Below, piece by piece: positions 44,699-53,392 of a DNA stretch of 64,000 nt. The stretch covers positions 3,603,001 to 3,667,000 of the forward strand of contig NZ_CP043476.1 of assembly GCF_009769165.1 (NCBI RefSeq), written 5' to 3'. The DNA comes from Xanthomonas hyacinthi (lineage in GTDB: Bacteria; Pseudomonadota; Gammaproteobacteria; Xanthomonadales; Xanthomonadaceae). Position numbers and translations under genes: made by a program. The number at the start of each line of letters is the position of its first letter. Position 1 is the stretch's first letter. The notes beneath the pieces were generated by a model that was not told the DNA's origin, ran no database searches, and was given only the letters and a program-made list of their open reading frames with translations.

Positions 44699-45417
44699 TC
44701 TGGTTGCGGGCGGGGAGCGATGTCGCCATTGACGAGGACATCGTACGGCGCGAGGAATTGGTCACGGTCCTGTCGTTGGATCAGGCCGAGGCACAGCAGC
44801 AGGCGCGTTTGCGGGAAGACGCCGAACGCGCCCAGCACCAGGCGCAGGCGTTGGTGCACAACGCGCAGCGGGAAGCCGAACGCCTGCGCAGCGCGGCGCG
44901 CGCACGATTCCAGCGCGTTGCCCGGCTTGGCTATGCCGCCGGCAGGCGTGGCGCCCTGCGCGACTGGAACCTGCGTGCGGTGCGCGCGCTGCATGACGAA
45001 CGCCAGCAATGGCTGCGCAGCCGCGAACGGCTGCTGCAGGTGGTCGTCGATGCGTGCGCCGCGATCCTGGGCGAAGACCGCGGCGCGCTCTATCGGCGGG
45101 CGGCGCATGCGCTGGAGCAGGCCTGCGCCGCGGCGAAGTTCCTGCAGGTGCAGGTCGCGCCTGGCGAGGGCGCGGCCGCGCAGCAGGCATTCGATGGGCT
45201 CGCCGCGCAGGCGGGCGGGTTGCGCGTGGAGGTGGCCGAATGCGCGACGCTGGCAGCGGGCGAATGCCGCTGCGAGTGGGACAGCGGCGTGTTCGAAACC
45301 GGATTGCAGTTGCAACTGGACGGCTTGCGCGATGTGCTCTGCAAAGTGCTGGGCAACGACACTGCGGCGGCCTGCGCTGTTGTCGAGGAGGCTGACGCAG
45401 AGGCCGTCTCGTGCTGA
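44695..45417 (+). CDS. hrcL: HrcL, ATPase regulator (SctL/FliH-like)
   Basis: A 240-residue protein with an Ala/Gln/Arg-rich coiled coil at about residues 30-75 ([21 protein letters not shown]) and a C-terminal domain resembling FliH/V-ATPase E subunit ([24 protein letters not shown]). HrcL binds and restrains the HrcN ATPase. The start at 44695 overlaps hrpB4 by 4 bp; an ATG at 44680 with its own AGGAG would add five residues. Formerly called HrpB5. Confidence 0.88.
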   Translation: MIWLRAGSDVAIDEDIVRREELVTVLSLDQAEAQQQARLREDAERAQHQAQALVHNAQREAERLRSAARARFQRVARLGYAAGRRGALRDWNLRAVRALHDERQQWLRSRERLLQVVVDACAAILGEDRGALYRRAAHALEQACAAAKFLQVQVAPGEGAAAQQAFDGLAAQAGGLRVEVAECATLAAGECRCEWDSGVFETGLQLQLDGLRDVLCKVLGNDTAAACAVVEEADAEAVSC

Positions 45418-46727
45418 ACGTGGACCGCGGCGCGCTGCGGCGCGAGCTGGCGGCGCTGGCGCCGGGAATACGCTACGGCAAGGTGGTCGAGTTGGTCGGC
45501 ACCCTGCTGCGCGTGGAGGGGCTGGCGGTCACCATCGGCGAAGTCTGCGAATTGCGCAATCCCGATGGCCGCTTGCTGCAGCGCGCCGAGGTGGTGGGTT
45601 TCGCGCGCGATCAGGCGGTGCTGGCGCCGTTTGGGGCGATGCTCGGATTGTCCGCGAGCACCAGAGTGATTGGCCAGGGGCGACCGCTGTCGGTGCCGGT
45701 GGGAGAGCAATTGCTGGGGCGGGTGCTGGACGGCCTGGGCGAGCCGGCAGACGGGCGCGGCCCGGTGCAGTGCCAGGCGCAGGTGCCGATCCATGCCGAA
45801 GCCCCGGACCCGATGCGGCGCCGTCTGATCGATGCGCCGCTGTCCACCGGCATCCGCCTGGTGGACGCGCTGACCACCCTGGGCGAGGGCCAGCGCCTGG
45901 GCATCTTCGCGCCGGCCGGGGTTGGCAAGAGCACCTTGTTGGGCATGTTCGCGCGCGGCACCAGCTGCGACGTCAACGTCATCGTGCTGATCGGCGAGCG
46001 CGGCCGCGAAGTGCGCGAGTTCATCGAGTTCATCCTGGGCGAGGATGGCATGGCGCGCAGCGTGATCGTTTGCGCCACCTCCGATCGCTCGGCGGTGGAG
46101 CGCGCCAAGGCCGCCTATGTCGGCACCGCGATCGCCGAGCATTTTCGCGACCGCGGCCTGCGCGTGTTGTTGATGATGGATTCGCTGACCCGCTTCGCAC
46201 GCGCGCAACGCGAGATCGGCCTGGCCAGCGGCGAGCCGCCGACGCGGCGCGGCTTTCCGCCGTCGGTGTTCGCCGAATTGCCGCGGCTGGTGGAACGCGC
46301 CGGGATGGGCGACAACGGTTCCATCACCGCGTTGTATACCGTCCTGGCCGAAGACGAGTCGGGTTCCGACCCGGTGGCCGAGGAGGTGCGCGGCCTGCTC
46401 GATGGCCATCTGTTGCTGTCGCGCGAGTTGGCCGCGCGCAACCAGTATCCGGCGGTGGACGTGCTGAACAGTTTGAGCCGGGTAATGACCCAGATCGTCG
46501 GCCGCGAGCATGCGGAGCTGGCCGCGCAGCTGCGCCGGCTGCTGGCCAAATACCAGGAGATCGAGCCGCTGCTGCAGGTCGGCGAATACCGTGCCGGCAG
46601 CGACGCGCTGGCCGACGAGGCGGTGGCGCGCATCGAGGCGATCCGCGCGTTCCTTGCCCAGGAAACCGCCGACGTCGCCGATTACCGGGAGTCGTTGTCG
46701 CAACTGCAGCAGGTGGTGTATGAGTGA
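45411..46727 (+). CDS. hrcN: HrcN, type III secretion ATPase
   Basis: A 438-residue SctN/FliI-family ATPase that unfolds and releases substrates from chaperones at the export gate. The Walker A motif is APAGVGKST (167-175), followed by the family signatures [13 protein letters not shown] and [25 protein letters not shown]. The N-terminal barrel and C-terminal helical domain are complete. The GTG start overlaps the hrcL stop by 7 bp. Confidence 0.96.
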   Translation: MLNVDRGALRRELAALAPGIRYGKVVELVGTLLRVEGLAVTIGEVCELRNPDGRLLQRAEVVGFARDQAVLAPFGAMLGLSASTRVIGQGRPLSVPVGEQLLGRVLDGLGEPADGRGPVQCQAQVPIHAEAPDPMRRRLIDAPLSTGIRLVDALTTLGEGQRLGIFAPAGVGKSTLLGMFARGTSCDVNVIVLIGERGREVREFIEFILGEDGMARSVIVCATSDRSAVERAKAAYVGTAIAEHFRDRGLRVLLMMDSLTRFARAQREIGLASGEPPTRRGFPPSVFAELPRLVERAGMGDNGSITALYTVLAEDESGSDPVAEEVRGLLDGHLLLSRELAARNQYPAVDVLNSLSRVMTQIVGREHAELAAQLRRLLAKYQEIEPLLQVGEYRAGSDALADEAVARIEAIRAFLAQETADVADYRESLSQLQQVVYE

Positions 46728-47229
46728 ACGGCGGGCGCCCTGGCGGCTGCTGGCCGATTTGCATCGCCGCCGCGGCGAGGCGACGCAGGCGCAATTGCGC
46801 GAGGCGTTGCACGAGCTGCAATCGCTTGAGGATTCGCTGCAGGGCTGCGCCCAGCAGCAGGCGCTTTTGCTGCAGCGTTGCGGCGACCGGGCGCAGCAGC
46901 AGGCGCAGCTGAGCGCGGCGCCGCGCATGTGCATCGCGTCGTGGCTGGACGGCGAGCGCCATCGCGAGGAACTGGATCGGCAACTGCGCGGCGCCGAGCA
47001 GGCGCTGGAGCGTGCGCAGCAGGCCTGCGACGCGCAGCAGGCGCAGCTCGCGCAAGTGCGCGCGCGGCTGGCGCGGCATACGCGCCAGGCGCAGCAATAC
47101 CAGGCGCGCGCCGATCGCCTCGAGCGCCAGCGCGCCGAGCAGCGCGAGCTTGCCGAGGACGAGGAAATCGCCGAAACCATCGTGGCGCGCGCGCGCCTGG
47201 ACGCAGGCGAACGCGCGAGGCGGGAGTGA
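46720..47229 (+). CDS. hrpB7: HrpB7, T3S stalk protein (SctO-like)
   Basis: A 169-residue protein that is almost entirely a Gln/Arg/Ala/Glu-rich antiparallel coiled coil ([40 protein letters not shown]). This is the pattern of HrpB7/YscO/FliJ, which sits as a stalk in the HrcN ring. It overlaps hrcN by 8 bp and hrcT by 4 bp, so the set is translationally coupled. Confidence 0.88.
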   Translation: MSERRAPWRLLADLHRRRGEATQAQLREALHELQSLEDSLQGCAQQQALLLQRCGDRAQQQAQLSAAPRMCIASWLDGERHREELDRQLRGAEQALERAQQACDAQQAQLAQVRARLARHTRQAQQYQARADRLERQRAEQRELAEDEEIAETIVARARLDAGERARRE

Positions 47230-48047
47230 ACGCCTCCGACCAGGCGCTGGTCTGGCTGCACTCGCAAGGCATCGGACTGGTGGTCTTGCTGGCCGTGGCA
47301 TGCGTGCGCTGCTTCGTGCTGTTCATGGTGTTGCCGGCAACCGGCGAAGACGCCATTCCAGGAGCCGCACGCAACGGCGTGGTCTATATGCTGGCGGGCT
47401 TCGTCGCCTATGGACAACCCCCCGATCTGTTTGCGCGGGTCGATCCGCTGACCCTGATCGCGCTGGTCGGGAAAGAGGCGTTCCTCGGCCTGATGATCGG
47501 CTATGCCGCATCGAGCATCTTCTGGATCGCGCAGAACGTGGGCACGGTGATCGACGACCTGGCCGGTTTCAACAACGTGCAGATGAACAACCCGATGCAT
47601 GGCGAGCAGAGTACGCCGGTTTCCAACACCATGCTGCAGACGTCGATCACGCTGTTCTACGTGCTGGGCGGCATGGTCACGCTGCTGGGCGCGGTGTTCG
47701 AATCCTACCGGTGGTGGCCGCTGGCGAAACTGCAGCCGGATACCAGTCAATTGGCCGCCCAATTCGTGCTGCAGAGCACCGACAACATGATGACGGCAAC
47801 GATCAAGCTGTCGGCGCCGGTGATGCTGGTCCTGGTGCTTGTCGACCTGGGCTTCGGCCTGGTTGCGCGCAGCGCCGAGAAGCTCGAGCCGTCCAACCTC
47901 AGCCAGCCGGTGCGCGGCGCGCTGGCATTGCTGATGCTGGCGTTGCTGATTCAAGTCTTCGTTTCGCAGTTGCTGGACGAGCTGTCCTTCGTCCACTTCC
48001 AGGCCAAGATCGGCCAGTTCCTGGTCGGATCTCCCGGCACCCATTGA
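47226..48047 (+). CDS. hrcT: HrcT, export apparatus membrane protein
   Basis: A 273-residue SctT/FliR-type membrane protein with about six helices (GLVVLLAVACVRCFVLFMVLP near the start; EAFLGLMIGYAASSIFWIAQNVGTVIDD in the middle; family block LSAPVMLVLVLVDLGFGLVAR toward the end). The GTG start overlaps the hrpB7 stop (GTGA). It is the last gene of the hrpB arm, and a hairpin follows it. Confidence 0.94.
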   Translation: MNASDQALVWLHSQGIGLVVLLAVACVRCFVLFMVLPATGEDAIPGAARNGVVYMLAGFVAYGQPPDLFARVDPLTLIALVGKEAFLGLMIGYAASSIFWIAQNVGTVIDDLAGFNNVQMNNPMHGEQSTPVSNTMLQTSITLFYVLGGMVTLLGAVFESYRWWPLAKLQPDTSQLAAQFVLQSTDNMMTATIKLSAPVMLVLVLVDLGFGLVARSAEKLEPSNLSQPVRGALALLMLALLIQVFVSQLLDELSFVHFQAKIGQFLVGSPGTH

Positions 48048-48160
48048 CCGCGTCGCCGCGCGTTCGCGCCGCCGCCCGTCGCCGCCTGAGCCTTCACCGC
48101 TGCGTGCCGCCAGCGCCGTTCGGCTGCGCGCGCGGCCTGCATGGGCGCGGTCGATGGAGC

Positions 48161-48190
48161 CAATCGGCGTTTTTCGCCGATTGCTTTAAT
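48161..48190 (+). terminator. Hairpin after hrcT, before hrpX
   Basis: CAATCGGCG-TTTTT-CGCCGATTG is a perfect 9-bp stem followed by CTTTAATT. It probably ends, wholly or partly, the hrpB1-hrcT transcript. Confidence 0.65.
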
Positions 48191-48440
48191 TGTGGATCTT
48201 CGCGAAATGTAGAAATTAGGCTTTGTTCGCTTCGCATCGGCGGCAGCCGCGTCGAATTAATATGTTTTTGAAGAAAATTATCCGACAACGGCGACAGAAT
48301 GAGATTTTTTGATCATCGCCATGAGATTAAGTGAGAAATTCCGTTTCGGCGCCTACCTACAATGAATTGCGCCATCGCGCCTCACGTGTTGCGGAAGTTT
48401 CTGCAGTTCTTTCCTCTCACTCCCCCGGAGAGACAACGCC
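48184..48440 (+). promoter_or_regulatory. AT-rich hrpX upstream region
   Basis: An AT-rich island in a GC-rich locus, holding TTCGCGAA (48199-48206) and two further TTCGC (48226, 48231). Spacing is 22-27 nt, so no canonical PIP box is formed. It probably contains the HrpG-dependent hrpX promoter; exact elements cannot be read. Confidence 0.5.
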
Positions 48441-49874
48441 ATGTTTTTGTCCACTTATCTCGCTGCGATCTCTGCATTAACCCATGATGAAGCGCTGCCG
48501 ACTTATTCGAAGAAAATTCTGAGCGGAGCCTGGCCGCAGGCATTGCAATACCTGCAACATCGTCGCGATCAGGAGCACGGAGACGGTGCCGGCGCCGGCG
48601 CCGGCGAGGCGAGCCTGTTGCGCGCCATCGGTGATGGACTGTTGACGATGGAGTACGAAGAGGAGGCCGAGGAGGCCTATCGCCTGGCGCAGAAGCGCAT
48701 GCGCAACGGCGGTGCGCACCTGCGCCTGTTTTCCTGCCGCAATACCGCCTGGCAGATGTTGCAGCAGCGCAGGCTCAGCGCGGCGCTGAACTGTTTCGGC
48801 CAATTGGTGGTGGACCGCGACGCCGATCAGCTGCTGCGGGCGGAGAGCCTGATGGGCAAGGCGCTGTCGCACTTCCATCTGGGCCAGAGCATGCAGGCGC
48901 TGCAGGTCGTGGAGCGCGCCCAGGAAGCGGCGGCGGAGACCGAGATCGCCCATCGCCTGGTTCCTGTCGCCCAGGCCTTGCGCTTGGACATGCTCGCGCA
49001 GTTGAGCATCCGCCGCGCCGAACGCCTGATCGATCACGTGTTCTGGCAGGCCGCGGCGTGCAACGAGAAATGGACCGGCACATTCGATGCGGACGAGATC
49101 AAACGCTTTACCGGCGAGGTCGCCGAGTCGATGCCGGTGCTGGCGCGCCGGCTGCAGTTCGTGCGGTCGTTGCTGCGGATCGCTGCCGGAGACACCGGCT
49201 GCTTCGACGCGGTCTTCGATACGATGCCGCAGTACGCATCGGCGTGCGGCAGCAACTCGCGTCATGGCGCCAAGCTGGAGCTGGCGCTGGCTGCACTGGC
49301 CGCAGGACGCGCCGATCTGGCCGAGCGCGCCTTGGCCGGCGTGGTCAGGCAGGCATCGATGCGCTGGGATCTTGAGCTGGAGTATTGCCAGGCCAAGATC
49401 TGCCATGCGACCGGACGTACCGAGCAGGCCCTGCGCCTGTACAACCGCTATGCGCTGGATGCGGTGCAATGCCTGCGCAGCGAAGTGCAGGTCGCGCGAT
49501 CGCTGGAAGACGGTCCCGTGACGCAGTGCAGCGACGACATTTCGGCGCGCTTGCCGGCCAAGTACCGTCGCGCCTATACCTATATGCTGGAAAACGTGCA
49601 TCGCCCGGACCTGTCGATCAACGAAGTGGCCGCGCAGATCGGGGTGACCGGACGCGCCTTGCAGCTCGCGTTCAAGGCGGCCACAGGCATGTCGCCGACC
49701 CAGGTGCTGCGCCGTTACCGCATGCAGGGCATCCGCGACGAGCTGTTGTCCGAATCCGGCTGCGGCGGTGTGCTGCAGGCGGCCGAGCATTGGGGCGTGG
49801 TGAGCCGCTCGGCGCTGGTCAAGTGCTATAGGCGGCAGTTCGACGAAGTTCCCGCCGAAACCTTGCAGCGCTGA
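48441..49874 (+). CDS. hrpX: AraC-family T3S activator HrpX
   Basis: A 477-residue activator that starts MFLSTYLAAISALTHDEALP and has the long helical TPR-like N-terminal region of HrpX/HrpB, with an AraC HTH pair at the C-terminus (LSINEVAAQIGVTGRALQLAFKAATGMSP; WGVVSRSALVKCYRRQF). HrpX binds PIP boxes. Length equals that of Xanthomonas HrpX (about 476). It lies inside the cluster, 11 bp before hrcC, not at a remote locus. The ATG follows CCGGAG. Confidence 0.93.
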   Translation: MFLSTYLAAISALTHDEALPTYSKKILSGAWPQALQYLQHRRDQEHGDGAGAGAGEASLLRAIGDGLLTMEYEEEAEEAYRLAQKRMRNGGAHLRLFSCRNTAWQMLQQRRLSAALNCFGQLVVDRDADQLLRAESLMGKALSHFHLGQSMQALQVVERAQEAAAETEIAHRLVPVAQALRLDMLAQLSIRRAERLIDHVFWQAAACNEKWTGTFDADEIKRFTGEVAESMPVLARRLQFVRSLLRIAAGDTGCFDAVFDTMPQYASACGSNSRHGAKLELALAALAAGRADLAERALAGVVRQASMRWDLELEYCQAKICHATGRTEQALRLYNRYALDAVQCLRSEVQVARSLEDGPVTQCSDDISARLPAKYRRAYTYMLENVHRPDLSINEVAAQIGVTGRALQLAFKAATGMSPTQVLRRYRMQGIRDELLSESGCGGVLQAAEHWGVVSRSALVKCYRRQFDEVPAETLQR

Positions 49875-49885
49875 CGGGAGGCCCA

Positions 49886-51697
49886 ATGAAACAGCATCGT
49901 TGGCGATCGGCGGCAGTGCCGCGCGCGTGCTTGGCGGTGGCGTTGGCGATCGCAGTGAACGCGGCCATCGCCCCGGCGATGGCGGCCGAGGTGCCATGGC
50001 ATCGCGGCAATTTCCAGTACACCGTCGACAACAAGGATCTCAAGGACGTATTGCGCGACTTCGCCTCCAGCCAGGGGCTGATGGCCTGGATCTCGCCGGA
50101 GGTCAGCGGTACGGTCAGCGGCAGGTTCGCCACACCGCCGCAGAAATTCCTGGATACGCTGGCGACCAGCTACGGCTTCGTCTGGTATTACGATGGCACG
50201 GTGCTGCGGGTGTGGGGCGGCAACGAAGTCGCCAGCGCAACCTTGACCCTGTCCGCGGCCACCACCGGCGAGGTGCGGGCGGCGCTGCAACGGATGGAGC
50301 TGGTCGATCGACGATTTCCAATCCGCTACGAGGATACGGCGCGCACGCTGATCGTCTCCGGCCCGCCGGGGTACGTGGACATCGTCTCGGCAGTGGTGCG
50401 ATCGGTGGACCGCAGCAGCGGACAGCGCGACGGCACCGAGACGCGCGTGTTTCCACTGCGCTATGCCCGCGCCGCCGATCGTACGGCGCAGATCGAGGGC
50501 CAGAGCAACCAGATCCCGGGCCTGGCCACGTTGCTGCGAGGCATGTACGGGCAGTCCGGCTCGGCGCAGGCGGACGGCAGCGGCGCAGGCGGCGGCGACC
50601 AGCAGCGCATGCGCTCGCTGGGCGAGCGTGGCGATACCGGTGTGGCGCGGATCGATCCCGGCGGCGCCGGCAGCGGCGCATCATCCGGCGTGGGGCTGCC
50701 CAACAACTGGTTTGGCCTGGGCGGCACTCAGGCTCAGGTCAAGCCGCCGTTGCCCAATACGCCGGTAGCCGATAGCGGGTCTGCGGCGGCGAGCGGCGGC
50801 AGCGCCGCCACCGTCGGCGCGAGCGCCGACCACAGTGGCGGCGCTGCCGAAAACCTGCCCTATATCCAGGCCGATCCGCGCATCAATGCGGTGGTGATCC
50901 GCGATCGCCCGGAGCGCATGGACGGCTATGCGTCGTTGATCCAGCAACTGGATGCGCGTCCGCAGCTGCTGCAGATCGATGCGACGATCATCGAAGTGCA
51001 GGACGGCGCATTGCGCGACCTCGGCGTGGATTGGCGATTGCACAATCGCCACCTCGACCTGCAGAGCGGCGATGGGAAAGGTTCGGCGCTGGCCTACCCG
51101 GTGCCGGGCGCCACGCCGGGGCTGGGCGATACTGCCGACGGCCTGAGTCCCGGCGGCGGCGTGCTCACCGCCGTGCTCGGCGATGCCGGGCGCTTCCTGA
51201 TGACGCGGGTGTCGGCGCTGGAGCAGAGCAACCGCGCCAAGGTCGTCTCGACTCCCAAGGTGGCGACCCTGGACAACGTCGAGGCGATGATGGATCAACG
51301 GCAGCGCTTCTTCGTGCGCGTGGCCGGCTACCAGAGCGCGGACCTGTACGGCTTGTCCGCCGGCGTCTCGCTGCGCGTGCTGCCCACGGTGGTGCCGAAT
51401 TCCGATTCCAAGCAGATCCGCCTGGATGTGAACATCGAGGACGGGCAGGTGACCGCGCAGACAGTCGACCAGATTCCGGTGATCTCTTCCAGTCAGATCA
51501 ATACCCAGGCCTTCGTCAACGACGGCGAGAGCCTGCTGATCGCCGGCTACGAGAGCAACGACGACGAGAATCAGGTGAATGGCGTGCCGGGGCTATCCAA
51601 GGTGCCGGTCCTGGGCCGGCTGTTCCAGCATCGCTCCAGGCAGCGCAGCAGCGTGCAGCGCTTGTTCCTGCTGACCCCGCACGTGATATCGCCCTGA
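49886..51697 (+). CDS. hrcC: HrcC, outer-membrane secretin of the T3S apparatus
   Basis: A 603-residue secretin. It has a cleavable signal peptide (about 1-33), then N-domains (NKDLKDVLRDFASSQGLMAW; RFPIRYEDTARTLIVSGPPGYVDIV), a low-complexity Gly/Ser linker (about 225-310), and the secretin homology region (LLQIDATIIEVQDGALRDLGVDW; NRAKVVSTPKVATLDNVEA; GVPGLSKVPVLGRLF). It forms the outer-membrane ring. GGGAGG precedes the ATG. No PIP box was found between hrpX and hrcC, so both are probably on one transcript. Confidence 0.95.
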   Translation: MKQHRWRSAAVPRACLAVALAIAVNAAIAPAMAAEVPWHRGNFQYTVDNKDLKDVLRDFASSQGLMAWISPEVSGTVSGRFATPPQKFLDTLATSYGFVWYYDGTVLRVWGGNEVASATLTLSAATTGEVRAALQRMELVDRRFPIRYEDTARTLIVSGPPGYVDIVSAVVRSVDRSSGQRDGTETRVFPLRYARAADRTAQIEGQSNQIPGLATLLRGMYGQSGSAQADGSGAGGGDQQRMRSLGERGDTGVARIDPGGAGSGASSGVGLPNNWFGLGGTQAQVKPPLPNTPVADSGSAAASGGSAATVGASADHSGGAAENLPYIQADPRINAVVIRDRPERMDGYASLIQQLDARPQLLQIDATIIEVQDGALRDLGVDWRLHNRHLDLQSGDGKGSALAYPVPGATPGLGDTADGLSPGGGVLTAVLGDAGRFLMTRVSALEQSNRAKVVSTPKVATLDNVEAMMDQRQRFFVRVAGYQSADLYGLSAGVSLRVLPTVVPNSDSKQIRLDVNIEDGQVTAQTVDQIPVISSSQINTQAFVNDGESLLIAGYESNDDENQVNGVPGLSKVPVLGRLFQHRSRQRSSVQRLFLLTPHVISP

Positions 51698-51713
51698 GAC
51701 AGGCCCAGCGGAT

Positions 51714-51743
51714 GCGCCTCGCTCGTTGCCGCGAGCGAGGCGC
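51714..51743. terminator. Perfect hairpin between convergent hrcC and hpa1
   Basis: GCGCCTCGCTCG (51714-51725) and CGAGCGAGGCGC (51732-51743) form a 12-bp stem with a 6-nt loop, without a T-run. It sits 7 bp beyond the hpa1 stop and 17 bp beyond hrcC. Confidence 0.65.
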
Positions 51744-51749
51744 CGATGC

Positions 51750-52079
51750 TCAGTTCGCCGACGGACGGCTGGGAGAGGCCAGGCACGTACCGATCATGTC
51801 GTTGCCGTTCGTGCTCGGGTCGCAGCCGCCCATCATGAGCTGCATCATGATCTGCATCAACTCGTTTCCGATCATGTCGTTGCCGTTGTAGTTCTGATTC
51901 TGATTCTGATCTTGCGTCTGGCCGCCGCGCTGCAACAGCATCATGGCGACCATCATCGCCATCATCGCATCGAGCTGGTACGAATTGCTTGCCTGGCTCG
52001 GGGGTGGCATGTCGGCTGGTGAGCAGGCCGGCTGGTAGGGGGAGTAGATCTGGTCGAGGTTGGGTCCTGAAACGTTCAT
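51750..52079 (-). CDS. hpa1: Hpa1-like harpin
   Basis: A 109-residue protein with a Tyr/Pro/Ser-rich start, a Met/Ala helix (YQLDAMMAMMVAMMLLQRGG), a Gln/Asn-rich spacer (QTQDQNQNQNYNGND) and a second Met-rich helix (MIQ-type, NELMQIMMQLMMGG) with three cysteines overall. This is the build of short Hpa1/HpaG harpins: glycine/glutamine-rich, heat-stable, secreted by T3S. Sequence differs much from classical Hpa1, so the call rests on composition, size, PIP box and position beside hrcC and hpa2. The Met content is unusually high. Confidence 0.7.
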   Translation of the reverse strand: MNVSGPNLDQIYSPYQPACSPADMPPPSQASNSYQLDAMMAMMVAMMLLQRGGQTQDQNQNQNYNGNDMIGNELMQIMMQLMMGGCDPSTNGNDMIGTCLASPSRPSAN

Positions 52080-52142
52080 GGATATCTCATCGATGTGGAG
52101 TGGACGTTGGCTGGGATGGCATGGGCATTGCGCCCGGTGGCA

Positions 52143-52204
52143 AAAATAGTCATTCGGCCCGCCGTGCGGCGGCCAATGGACGAAGCCGGTCCGCCGCTTG
52201 CGAA
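52143..52204 (-). promoter_or_regulatory. PIP box and -10 of hpa1
   Basis: Minus-strand TTCGC-N15-TTCGT (52204-52180), then after 31 nt TATTTT (52148-52143), a YANNNT match. It lies 64 bp before the hpa1 start. Confidence 0.88.
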
Positions 52205-52249
52205 GCGAACGCACCGATCGGGCGGCCCGATCGGCGCGTTCGCGCTTGT

Positions 52250-52310
52250 TTCGCAGATGGAGCGATCGATTCGTTGGCGTGGCTGCGCTAGGTGCGGATC
52301 GGTATATGTT
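52250..52310 (+). promoter_or_regulatory. PIP box and -10 of the 335-residue gene and hpa2
   Basis: TTCGC-N15-TTCGT (52250-52274), then after 30 nt TATGTT (52305-52310), a YANNNT match. It is divergent from the hpa1 PIP box, 70 bp before the gene start. Confidence 0.88.
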
Positions 52311-52380
52311 GGACTGCAGCGGCGCATCGCCGCAGTTCGCGGGCCGCTACAGGTCTGCTCCAACAATCGAGGAGTTTTTT

Positions 52381-53388
52381 ATGAGTATTTTTTCGAGTAT
52401 TGGTCATGCGTTCGAGCATGTCGGAAACGCGATCGGGGGCGCTATCGTGGGGGCAGGCAAAGACTTGGTCGGCGCGGCGGAGCATGCTGGAAAGTCCGTC
52501 GGCGACGTGTGCTGTGGGGATTTCGGCGGCGCCTTGAAGCAGCTGGGGCAGGCCGGCCAGGGGGTGGTGGATGCGGGCAAGTACGAGTTGCAGGCCGGCG
52601 TGAGCCTCGTCACCGCGGTACCCACCATCGCCGCGGAAAGCGTGGCCAATGCGCATTTGAACCCTTTATTGACCAAGATTGCCGGTGGGGCCAAGAGCGT
52701 GCTGGACGACACGCGCCAGGGCGTCACGCAGGCGTACGACAATTTTGCCGATTCCGGCGTGGGGCTGGTGAGCGGCGGCTTGAATTGCGTCGACGACGCG
52801 CTGCACGGCCGCGTCGACGCGCTGGGCATGGACGCTGCGAAGATGGCTGGCAATGTGTTTAACGTGGCTGAGTGCCTGACCCCCGAGGGCGCTGTCGCCG
52901 CCGTTACGGCAGGTATCGCAGGTGCGGCGCTGAGCGGCACAGGGTTGGGGGCGGCCGGCCAAGTGATCGGCGACGCGGTGACGGGCAATCCGTGGCGGGT
53001 GCTGCGCGACGGAGCCACCACCATGGCCACGGGCGTGGTCGATCCGCTGCTGCAAAAAGACTTCGCCGGCGACAGCCAGTCCATGCAGCCACAACAGCCG
53101 CTGGCTTGCGACGCGGTGGGCGATGCGTTCCAGGCCGGGTCCGACACGGCGATCGGGATCGACATGCCCGTTGGCGCCGATTTCTCGTCGCAGTGCCCGA
53201 CGGCAAATGGGATGGGATGTTCGGACTCCCTGGCGCTGAGTGCCACGGACGGGCTGGACTGCGGCGCGGACAACGCAGTGGCCGACACCGATGGCCAGAG
53301 CGATTCGTCCGCCCCCGTGGACGTGTTTGCCAGCCTGCCAGCGTACGCCACGGCGACCCCGCGGGTGGCGACGCAGTTGTCGGCGTAG
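52381..53388 (+). CDS. Unrecognised 335-residue protein under HrpX control, candidate T3S translocon component or effector
   Basis: No family is recognised. It starts MSIFSSIGHAFEHVGNAIGG and has no signal peptide. Residues 1-75 are Gly/Ala/Val-rich amphipathic helix, followed by a helical middle and a small-residue hydrophobic stretch near 175-205 (AAVTAGIAGAALSGTGLGAA) that could insert in a membrane. The C-terminal third is Asp/Ser/Gln-rich and low in complexity, with several Cys. GAGGAG precedes the ATG at 52381, and the frame upstream is promoter. A PIP box and -10 lie just ahead, and hpa2 follows after 4 bp. With hrpF absent, a translocon role is an attractive inference but unproven. 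Confidence 0.65.
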   Translation: MSIFSSIGHAFEHVGNAIGGAIVGAGKDLVGAAEHAGKSVGDVCCGDFGGALKQLGQAGQGVVDAGKYELQAGVSLVTAVPTIAAESVANAHLNPLLTKIAGGAKSVLDDTRQGVTQAYDNFADSGVGLVSGGLNCVDDALHGRVDALGMDAAKMAGNVFNVAECLTPEGAVAAVTAGIAGAALSGTGLGAAGQVIGDAVTGNPWRVLRDGATTMATGVVDPLLQKDFAGDSQSMQPQQPLACDAVGDAFQAGSDTAIGIDMPVGADFSSQCPTANGMGCSDSLALSATDGLDCGADNAVADTDGQSDSSAPVDVFASLPAYATATPRVATQLSA

Positions 53389-53392
53389 CCTC

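Noticed and set aside
45090..48044. A 984-codon minus-strand frame opposite hrcL-hrcT
   Set aside because: Antisense shadow of the hrpB operon, rich in His/Gln/Arg; the plus strand carries well-conserved T3S genes.
48173..48235. Possible PIP box before hrpX
   Set aside because: TTCGC motifs are present, but their spacing (22-27 nt) does not fit N15, so they were not called as a HrpX box.
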